Below, in pieces: positions 14,200-20,517 of a stretch of 20,517 bases of DNA. The stretch's first letter is position 1. Each line of letters begins with the position of its first letter. The stretch comes from BQJU01 sp964015035. Lineage in GTDB: Bacteria > Bacteroidota > Bacteroidia > Chitinophagales > Saprospiraceae. The stretch is taken from assembly GCA_964015035.1 (NCBI GenBank), contig CAXHCA010000128.1, positions 1-20,517 on the forward strand, read 5' to 3'. The notes under the pieces were generated by a model. That model did not search any database and was not told the DNA's origin. It was given only the letters and a program-made list of their open reading frames with translations. The position numbers and the translations under genes are program-made.

Positions 14200-17100
14200 C
14201 TAAAAGAAGAAGCTGCCGCTAAAGGCAAACCTTTCGAGTTTGCCATCTCCCTGGAAGATACTAAAAGACAGATTGGCGGAATCCAACGGGGCAATAAAAA
14301 TACCACCGCCATAGCTGTAGTGCCACAGGTCGGAATCCTCTGTATCCAGCCACACCCGCCCATAATCAAAACCGGCGGACAAGCCCAGGGTAAAAGGCAA
14401 GGTTTTATTTTGTGAAGTGAACAATTTCCAACGCAGGTCCGTATTTTGAAAAAAAGCAGTTTGTCCAATGAAGCGGTCTCTGCGGAATCCTCTGAAATTG
14501 GCCATATCTCCGGTGCCGCCTAAACTCGCCGATTGATAAAATTCATAATTATTGCTAAATCGATGTTGCAGACCAATGCGGGTGGCAAACACCAGATAGG
14601 CCTTGGGGTCGATGCGTTGATAAGCAGATACTGCCGCATTGAAATAGGGAAAGTGTTTTTCCGAGTTCTCAAGTTGCATTTTCCAGCCGGCATCTGCCTT
14701 AATGCCAATTCCCCGGCTTGGCAAGACGATGTTGTCCACATTTTGATAATCCAATTTCAGCTGCACTCCCAAAAAGCGAATGTCCTGAAAAATATCAGGA
14801 TTTAGGCCATCTGCTACCTGATCGATCAAGCGGCCGGGGGTTCGTTCGATTTCAATAGATTCATACACCGGTCCAAATGACAAATAAGAGGAATTGGACA
14901 TCCGGCACATGATCGATGGTGCAAAGCGGATTACTCCCTGCTTGACGCGGTTGAAATCCAAACCTTCTTTTTCCTCCGGATTGGTGGTTTCATTACCAAA
15001 GCCGTAAAAGTTAATAGCGTACAGTTCCGTTTGCCACCTGGCTTCCAGTCGCATATCCGCGCGGCCCAGTAGGTTGATATACTCAACTTCGTAATTGAAC
15101 TGTATACCTTTGGTCGAGATGGCGTAAACGCCGGAATATTTGTGGAAGGTAGAATACGGGGATTTTTTAAAGCCATAGGTCGTATAGTTGCCGATGAATC
15201 CCAGCATCAGCCGATCATCCGGGTTGGCTTGCACAAAAGGATAGATCAAGCCATAATCATACTCATAGTCTCTTGATCCGCGATCATAAGTATTTAAAAC
15301 CGGGTTATTGGTAAGCCGTTTTTTGACTTCTCCCGAGCTGACAATCTTGTTTTCTTCATCTTTGGCATCGTACACCACCGTTTTTTTGCCCCAACCAGCC
15401 ACATTTGATTCATCATAAACTTCATCCTCTTCCAGACCACCTATGATGCGAATTTTGATGCCTCTGTTGACCTTTCCCGAAAGGTGAAATTCATCATCAT
15501 TATCCAGCCCATAGAGATTCACCACACGCGTTTCTCCCGTGATAAAAGTCCGTTCGTACATGAGGCGCTTTTTCTCACCTTCTTTGGTCACATCATACAC
15601 GCGCACCCGGGTATGGGCATCGTTGAGGCGTTCAATTTCAAAACGCTCGCGCTTGGAGGTGCCTACCACATCTACTTCCTTGGCCAGGAAACGATAAAAT
15701 TTGTGGGCAATGTTGACGATATTATCCCGCCGACTTTTGAGGGCAGCCATCACTTTGGGTGCGTCCTGATCGTATATCGGTTTGGGCCAGGCCCTAAATG
15801 CTTCTTCAATGACTTCATCCGTTACATTGCGTTGAATGTATTCGGCAGCCTCTTTCCAATCCCGCCATTCCAATTCTGTTAAAAAGGTCTGATCGACTTC
15901 TCGACCATTGTAGCTCAACCAATGTGGTTTTTTGACTGGTGAAGTGTACGGACGCATCTGTCGTGCAAAAGGGGCTACCTGCCGGGCAATACCCAGAATG
16001 AGGCCATCGTATTGGCTAAAAGCCTGGTCGCGATCGCGAGGGATCGGGCGGTAAATTTTGATGTCCCCCTTTTCCATTTCTGCCCAGCGCCATTGGTCGT
16101 CATGCCGGTCCCAATCGCCAATCATCAGGTCAAATAGCCTGGATCTTACCAGCCATTTCTCATCTACCTTTTTATCTTGGTCGGTGTGAATTTCTTCCAA
16201 CATATCCGAAGTGCTGATGATTTCATCAGAATTTCCAAAATAATTGGCTTCGCCCCAGGCTTCATCGTCGGGGCGTTCTTCCACTAAATAGAGGGCATTG
16301 GCAAAATCATCGTTGAAGTTTTCTAAGCCGGGTTGGGCGCCCACGTAATACAATTTGGGGTTGGTGTGGTAAACGGCGGCGGCTTCCGCCAAACGGGGAA
16401 TGACCAAAGCCCCCAACGGATGTGAAGAACTGAAGTAGTCTTTTAAAATATCCAGTACAAAGGATTCATTAAAAGGATAAGGAATGGTGCGCGAGGGATC
16501 TTTTTCAATGGAACGCATCGTATATTCCTTGTTGTTCTTTGCCCGTAAGCGGAGGGAATTGGTTTGAAACCCACCGCCCTTTTTGATGGGGACTACGCCT
16601 CCTTTGAAGTTTTTGAGATTCAAAACCGGTACTTCGACGGCAGTAGCATAGGTTTTGCGGTAGTGTTCTCCCCAGATTAGTTGGCCAAATCCATTGCGTT
16701 CAAAGTCGTAATCACTGATTTTTACGGTTACACTATCCTTTAGCGGTGGAAAATGCTTCTGTTTGGGCGGTTCAATGCGTTCCAGGGGCCCCTTGACCTG
16801 CTTGCGAAAAACCAGCTCGCCCGTTTCTCCATCTTCTTTTGGCGACCAGAATTCTACCCAGCTGGAACCATCGTCGTAGAATTTTAATACCGAATAGCCA
16901 TAATTACCGTAGGTAAAGACGGCGCCATCACCAGGTTTGGTGGCACTTTTTTCACTGCCTGCACCACTCACGATAAAGCTTTGGCCTTTGCGTTCGATGT
17001 ACTGTAAACTATGCTCATGGCCGGAGGCAAAAATGAACTGCCCGATATCCCGCGCCATATTGACCATCTTGGTGCGCATTTCCTGGTAATCCGGACTGGA

Positions 17101-17946
17101 AAGGTCTTGTTGTTGGCCTACTGCTCCGCGTAAAAATGGATACAATGATCCAACCACCGGTAGCGGCAGGTAAAGATTCTTATTAAGATCGGTCAATGGG
17201 AAGACGTGCTGTTTGAAAGTATATTGCCCGCCGTGTGGTCCGAAAGAATAGGGGGGATGGTGCATGGCAATCACCACATTTTTGGTGCGATTGCCTTTGA
17301 GGGCTTCCTGAAACAAATCCATAAATCCTTCCCGGTTTTTGACCAGACAACCGTCATTGATCTCGGTTTCCCCTTCCCAGTCGGCCAGCCACCATTGTGA
17401 GTTGACCAGGACCAGGACCAGGTTTTCATTCAATTCGATTTCTTTTGGTCCGGCACAACGTGGATCAGGTTGGAATGCATCATTATTATCGAGATAGTCT
17501 TCAATAAAATCTTCGGTGCGTTTTAGGCCCTGCACACCATAGCGTTGCCAATCCCGATTGCCGGATACAAAAAACACCTCCCCTTTGAAATCCTTGACAA
17601 GATCGAGTTGAATTTTGAGGCGTGCTTCATCTTCGTTTCTTTCCTCTGTTTTCTTTTTGGGCGCCAGTCCGTTGGGGGTTACGTAATTGCCCAAAAAGAT
17701 TACTGAACTCTTTTTAGGCGCCTCTTGCAGTTGTTTTGACAATAATTTGATGGCCGGAGGTGTGGTGCCTGGTTCTGCAAATCCCACATCACCGATCAAG
17801 TACATTGTGTGGCTGACTTTTAATGTGGGATCAGGTTTTTGGTCTTGCCAATCGGATTGCGTTTTTTGTACATGTAGCTTGTAATTGGCACAACCTGAAA
17901 GGACGAGCATTATAAATACCAGGCAATGGATACTGTGCAGTTTCAT
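14200..17946 (-). CDS. Metallophosphatase-like lipoprotein fused to a C-terminal outer-membrane barrel
   Basis: 1248 residues with lipobox LVLSGC (Cys19). Residues about 45-330 form a calcineurin-like phosphoesterase domain with D53 (YLIGDVG), GNY at 86-88, GNRD at 129-132, H229-H230 (AMHHPPYS) and GHEH at 309-312. Family enzymes normally have Asp where N87 stands and His where R131 stands, so metal binding or catalysis may be altered. Residues about 400-880 are a middle region of unknown fold. From about 890 to the end (FSGSFFF) the sequence alternates like a beta-barrel, with SLGGTGDMANFRGFRRDRF near 1140 resembling the Omp85/D15 surface-antigen barrel. The product is presumably an outer-membrane protein with a phosphatase-like soluble part. 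It is transcribed alone. Confidence 0.85.
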   Translation of the reverse strand: MKLHSIHCLVFIMLVLSGCANYKLHVQKTQSDWQDQKPDPTLKVSHTMYLIGDVGFAEPGTTPPAIKLLSKQLQEAPKKSSVIFLGNYVTPNGLAPKKKTEERNEDEARLKIQLDLVKDFKGEVFFVSGNRDWQRYGVQGLKRTEDFIEDYLDNNDAFQPDPRCAGPKEIELNENLVLVLVNSQWWLADWEGETEINDGCLVKNREGFMDLFQEALKGNRTKNVVIAMHHPPYSFGPHGGQYTFKQHVFPLTDLNKNLYLPLPVVGSLYPFLRGAVGQQQDLSSPDYQEMRTKMVNMARDIGQFIFASGHEHSLQYIERKGQSFIVSGAGSEKSATKPGDGAVFTYGNYGYSVLKFYDDGSSWVEFWSPKEDGETGELVFRKQVKGPLERIEPPKQKHFPPLKDSVTVKISDYDFERNGFGQLIWGEHYRKTYATAVEVPVLNLKNFKGGVVPIKKGGGFQTNSLRLRAKNNKEYTMRSIEKDPSRTIPYPFNESFVLDILKDYFSSSHPLGALVIPRLAEAAAVYHTNPKLYYVGAQPGLENFNDDFANALYLVEERPDDEAWGEANYFGNSDEIISTSDMLEEIHTDQDKKVDEKWLVRSRLFDLMIGDWDRHDDQWRWAEMEKGDIKIYRPIPRDRDQAFSQYDGLILGIARQVAPFARQMRPYTSPVKKPHWLSYNGREVDQTFLTELEWRDWKEAAEYIQRNVTDEVIEEAFRAWPKPIYDQDAPKVMAALKSRRDNIVNIAHKFYRFLAKEVDVVGTSKRERFEIERLNDAHTRVRVYDVTKEGEKKRLMYERTFITGETRVVNLYGLDNDDEFHLSGKVNRGIKIRIIGGLEEDEVYDESNVAGWGKKTVVYDAKDEENKIVSSGEVKKRLTNNPVLNTYDRGSRDYEYDYGLIYPFVQANPDDRLMLGFIGNYTTYGFKKSPYSTFHKYSGVYAISTKGIQFNYEVEYINLLGRADMRLEARWQTELYAINFYGFGNETTNPEEKEGLDFNRVKQGVIRFAPSIMCRMSNSSYLSFGPVYESIEIERTPGRLIDQVADGLNPDIFQDIRFLGVQLKLDYQNVDNIVLPSRGIGIKADAGWKMQLENSEKHFPYFNAAVSAYQRIDPKAYLVFATRIGLQHRFSNNYEFYQSASLGGTGDMANFRGFRRDRFIGQTAFFQNTDLRWKLFTSQNKTLPFTLGLSAGFDYGRVWLDTEDSDLWHYSYGGGIFIAPLDSANLSFSIFQGDGKLERFAFSGSFFF

Positions 17947-18086
17947 AAAAAGTGATTATAAACAAATGCATTTTCTAGATAAAAACGGTGAGATCGTTCC
18001 ATACACCGAGAAATCTTGTTATTTGATAAAGACAACAAAGGGCTGATTTTTGTTTCGTCCGAAACCTGAATCACCACCCAGGCGCC

Positions 18087-18272
18087 CTATATTTCCACCC
18101 TTTTTAGGTGAACCACCCGGCTGGCATAAGGGAAGATTTCTTCGTTAATCCATTCCCATTTGAACCCAATATCAGGATATAATGCCAGGCTGGCTCACCG
18201 ATGTTGTTGTTGATCAACTGTAGCCAGCCTTCCCTGGCCGTACCGGCCGCAATATTTTCAACTTTCACTTCG
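18087..18272 (-). pseudogene. Possible frameshifted gene tail
   Basis: Two minus-strand open stretches in different frames join near 18195. The first, without a good start, reads EVKVENIAAGTAREGWLQL and then INNNIGEPA. The second, 35 codons ending in TAG at 18087-18089, reads LALYPDIGFKWEWINEEIF and then PYASRVVHLKRVEI. Both have protein-like composition and a single-base shift would connect them, suggesting the decayed end of a gene. The first stretch overlaps repeat R4, so part of it may be chance. No family was recognised. The 417-base gap 17947-18363 also holds the hairpin at 18187-18230 and R4. Confidence 0.25.
18187..18230. other. Perfect 9-bp inverted repeat beside repeat R4
   Basis: AGGCTGGCT (18187-18195) and AGCCAGCCT (18222-18230) are exact complements with a 26-base loop. 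The hairpin sits just before the left part of repeat R4. No T run follows on either strand, so it is not an obvious terminator. It could belong to an extended or rearranged form of the repeat. Confidence 0.45.
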
Positions 18273-18357
18273 TGGATACGGGCTCAAAAATGAGCCTTGC
18301 GAGCACCCAAAACCTGTAATTTTCGCTGCTAAAGCACCACCTCTAAACATGCACTAA
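18232..18357. repeat. Partial or diverged copy (R4) of dispersed structured repeat, subtype A
   Basis: The right end, ACCACCTCTAAACATGCACTAA (split here as ACCACCTCTAAA and CATGCACTAA, 18336-18357), matches the right end of R2. GCTAAAGCACCACC and the core CTCAAAAATGAGCC are shared too. The core forms a perfect hairpin, GGCTCA-AAAA-TGAGCC (18281-18296). Where R2 has the hairpin CCGGT-AAA-ACCGG, R4 has GGCCG-TAC-CGGCC (18236-18248): the pairing is kept with different bases. No left inverted end is recognisable. The right end lies six bases beyond the stop codon of the 18364 gene. Confidence 0.6.
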
Positions 18358-18363
18358 TGGAAG

Positions 18364-20004
18364 TCAGTTTATTCCCGCGTAGTTAATGCCCGTTAGTCGA
18401 TGCATCTCGTAGTCAAAAGTGCTCAAGTCTTCGGGGTTAAATTTGCTGATGTCATCATAGCCACAGGCCCGGGCGATCACCTTGATCAATTCATTGGCTG
18501 CTGTAAAGTAGTTGAGCAATTGCTGCGCAGAACGATCAATATCCAAGCGATTTCTGAGATGGTCTTTTTGGGTGGCAATGCCTACCGGACAATTGTTGGT
18601 GTGGCAGGCGCGCATGCCCAGACAGCCGATGGCTTGAATGGCCGCATTAGACACGGCAATGGCATCAGCACCCAACATCAATGCTTTGGCATAATCTGCC
18701 GGTACGCGCAGACCGCCGGTAATAATGAGCGTGATTTGAGGCATTTCCATGCGATCCAGGTGTTGACGGGCTCGCGCCAGGGCCGGAATGGTTGGTACGT
18801 TGATATTGTCGCGAAGAATGGTGGGTGCCGCACCGGTACCGCCTCCTCTACCATCGAGGATGATGTAATCGGCCCCGACCTCCAGGGCAAAGTCAATGTC
18901 TTTTTCGATGTGGCTGGCCGCAAGCTTGAAGCCAACAGGAATACCTCCGGTACGTTCCCGGACTTCCGCAGCAATTTCCTTAAAATCAGCTACGGTTTTG
19001 ATATCGGGAAAAGTGGCCGGAGAGATGGCCGCTTGCCCTTCTTTGAGCCCTCGCACTTCGGCAATGTATTTATTGACTTTATTTCCCGGCAGGTGTCCCC
19101 CTGTGCCGGTTTTGGCGCCTTGTCCACCTTTGAAATGAAAAGCTTGTACCTTTTCCACCTTATCCCAACTAAAGCCAAATTTGGCGGAAGCCAGTTCGTA
19201 GAAATAGCGATCGTTATGGGCTTGTTCTGCGGGTAGCATGCCCCCTTCACCAGAACAAATGCCCGTTCCGGCCAGGTTGGCCCCTTTGGCTAGTGCGATT
19301 TTAGCCTCACTCGACAAAGCACCAAAAGACATATCCGAAACAAAAAGCGGTAATTCCAGTTCCAGCGGTTTTTGGGCTTGAGCCCCAATGACCACTTTCG
19401 TGGAAACAGGTTCCTCATCCAATAAGGGGCGCCGCCAGAGTTGAGCCGGCAAGAATTGAATATCTTCCCACTTCGGCAAAGTATTGCGATCCACCCCCAT
19501 GGCTGCAGACGGACCGTGGTGCCCGGTTTTCTTCAGGCCATTTTTAGCCAATTCCTGAATGTAGTGGTTGAACGGCTCGGTATCTTCCGGATGTGTATCG
19601 GCATAGGCTCCGAGGTATTCATCGCGTTTAAAAGGCTGGGGATGCAACTCCTCAAAAGCGATGACATCTGCGCGGTCTACATAAATAAAGCCTTCATGTA
19701 AGGCCGCCCGAAATTTATAAAGCGCTTCTTCATTGTTGTATTCACTGACACCGGTATTGATGCGGTAATCCCAGTGGTGCAAACCACAAATGAGGTTGTC
19801 TTGATCGTCGACAAATCCATCGGAAAGCATGGCGCCACGGTGCAGACAACGGCCGTATAAAACGGAAAAAGTGTCATCAAAACGTATAATGACCAAGTCT
19901 GTATTTTCCACCAGCGCGTGAGTGGGCTGACGGTCGGCTAAGGCATGCAATTCGAACAGTTTTACCGGATCGATTAAATTCGGATAGGTTAAAGTGTTTT
20001 CCAT
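18364..20004 (-). CDS. Rieske-domain/glutamate-synthase-like FMN oxidoreductase
   Basis: 546 residues from the ATG at 20004 (MENTLTYPN). A TTG at 20088 would add 28 residues of unlikely composition. Residues about 5-110 are a Rieske [2Fe-2S] domain: C53 and H55 in GRCLHRGAM, and C73 and H76 in CGLHHWDY. The remainder is the FMN-binding synthase domain of glutamate synthase, with CSGEGGMLP, HFKGGQGAKTGTGGHLPG and DGRGGGTGAAPT. It also has the cysteine pattern C-x5-C-x4-C in CLGMRACHTNNC, which in GltB binds a [3Fe-4S] cluster. The glutaminase domain and the C-terminal GXGXG domain of GltB are absent, so ammonia may come from elsewhere or the substrate may differ. No gltD partner is in the window. 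It is probably cytosolic. Confidence 0.88.
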   Translation of the reverse strand: MENTLTYPNLIDPVKLFELHALADRQPTHALVENTDLVIIRFDDTFSVLYGRCLHRGAMLSDGFVDDQDNLICGLHHWDYRINTGVSEYNNEEALYKFRAALHEGFIYVDRADVIAFEELHPQPFKRDEYLGAYADTHPEDTEPFNHYIQELAKNGLKKTGHHGPSAAMGVDRNTLPKWEDIQFLPAQLWRRPLLDEEPVSTKVVIGAQAQKPLELELPLFVSDMSFGALSSEAKIALAKGANLAGTGICSGEGGMLPAEQAHNDRYFYELASAKFGFSWDKVEKVQAFHFKGGQGAKTGTGGHLPGNKVNKYIAEVRGLKEGQAAISPATFPDIKTVADFKEIAAEVRERTGGIPVGFKLAASHIEKDIDFALEVGADYIILDGRGGGTGAAPTILRDNINVPTIPALARARQHLDRMEMPQITLIITGGLRVPADYAKALMLGADAIAVSNAAIQAIGCLGMRACHTNNCPVGIATQKDHLRNRLDIDRSAQQLLNYFTAANELIKVIARACGYDDISKFNPEDLSTFDYEMHRLTGINYAGIN

Positions 20005-20146
20005 CAAGATATTTTTTGGCAAAGAAGAAGAAATTAATCTTTTCAAACTGTTACGGGGGCAACACTTTGGCCACTTTACAATTTCCAAGATAGGAAAAAA
20101 ATCAAGGACTAGATGTGAACGGAAAGAGGAACTGGGGTAAAATAAG

Positions 20147-20173
20147 ACAGCCCCTCCGATTTGGAAGGGCTGT
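20147..20173 (-). terminator. Hairpin, possible weak terminator
   Basis: ACAGCCCCTCC (20147-20157) and GGAAGGGCTGT (20163-20173) pair with one G-T and a five-base loop. On the minus strand CTTATTTTAC follows, a weak T tract. It lies about 140 bases upstream of the Rieske/glutamate-synthase gene, so it would end a minus-strand transcript coming from beyond the window or act in the leader of that gene. Confidence 0.5.
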
Positions 20174-20463
20174 TACTTTACACTCACTAGTTTATGAAAC
20201 TTAAGCCAACGTCAATTTTATGTTTATATATTATTTAACTCCCATTTAGGAGATTTTGTTACATTTTTTTATGTTAAAAATGTATTAAATTCCAGATGCA
20301 TTGCAATCCAACTGACAAAGGGACCATCTGGTGGGTAAATATGGGCTGAGAAATTGGTTAAGGCGGTAAAACAGAAAAACTGTGATGACCAAATATAATC
20401 AATTAACAGCAGATTTGCAGCACTTTTTTTTATAAATATTCACGGTATTCCCTTTGGAATACG
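20174..20463. other. AT-rich intergenic stretch, no gene seen
   Basis: No convincing reading frame on either strand. Small inverted repeats are present: CTCC/GGAG near 20241, ACAG-AAAAA-CTGT near 20372, and GTATTCC-CTTT-GGAATAC (20445-20462). The last ends two bases before the left end of repeat R5. Confidence 0.4.
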
Positions 20464-20517
20464 TTTAGTGCATGTTTGGAGGTAGTCCCTGAAGTATATT
20501 CGGGCAAGCTATTCAGT
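20464..20517. repeat. Left end of another repeat copy (R5), subtype A, cut by the window edge
   Basis: All 54 bases match 7511-7564 with two differences, including the inverted end TTTAGTGCATGTTTGGAGG and the hairpin CCTGAA-GTATA-TTCGGG. The copy continues beyond the window, so the window both begins and ends inside members of this family. Confidence 0.85.

Noticed and set aside
20004..20088. TTG start giving a 574-residue Rieske/glutamate-synthase protein
   Set aside because: The extra 28 residues look non-conserved in character. The ATG at 20004 gives a start close to the Rieske domain as expected.
1..20517. CRISPR array, toxin-antitoxin pair or other defence system
   Set aside because: The repeats are dispersed, not regularly spaced, and no nuclease, reverse transcriptase, toxin or other defence-type gene is encoded here.

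Overview
The window looks like chromosomal DNA of a Bacteroidota bacterium, most likely a Saprospiria/Lewinella-like lineage (inference). The support is as follows. There are several lipoproteins with short signal peptides. TAnnTTTG-type -7 promoter boxes occur. Shine-Dalgarno sequences are mostly absent. There is a Tat-exported sulfite-oxidase-like enzyme with a small membrane cytochrome, and a metallophosphatase fused to an outer-membrane barrel. No rRNA, tRNA, CRISPR array, transposase or phage module was seen.

Layout. 1-174: truncated repeat copy and a bidirectional terminator. 196-3057 (-): M16 zinc-protease lipoprotein. 3385-3708 (+): small winged-helix-like protein. 3826-5160 (-): fabG followed by a DinB-like gene. 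5360-6541 (+): di-heme cytochrome c peroxidase lipoprotein with its own terminator. 6652-8136 (-): two unrecognised proteins separated by an orphan terminator and a complete 180-bp structured repeat. 8137-8714: long AT-rich control region with nested inverted repeats and a duplicated 13-bp palindrome. 8715-10253 (+): helical TPR-like protein. 10254-12508 (-): rhodanese, SorA-like and SorB-like operon, probably periplasmic sulfur/sulfite oxidation. 12523-12969: second full repeat and a candidate small RNA or attenuator leader. 13056-14153 (+): DUF1015 protein. 14200-17946 (-): 1248-residue metallophosphatase/barrel fusion. 18087-18357: possible gene remnant and a repeat copy. 18364-20004 (-): Rieske/glutamate-synthase-like flavoprotein. 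20089-20517: intergenic, ending inside another repeat copy.

The coding content is mostly housekeeping or envelope-related. The least explained signal is between the genes. A family of about 160-180 bp dispersed repeats has imperfect inverted ends and several internal hairpins. Five whole or partial copies lie in this one window, two end types are present, and one copy looks mosaic. They abut stop codons or sit just upstream of a start codon. Further candidates are a promoter-plus-terminator unit with no gene inside it, alternative hairpins upstream of the 8715 gene, and a phosphatase domain whose metal-binding motifs carry two unusual substitutions.
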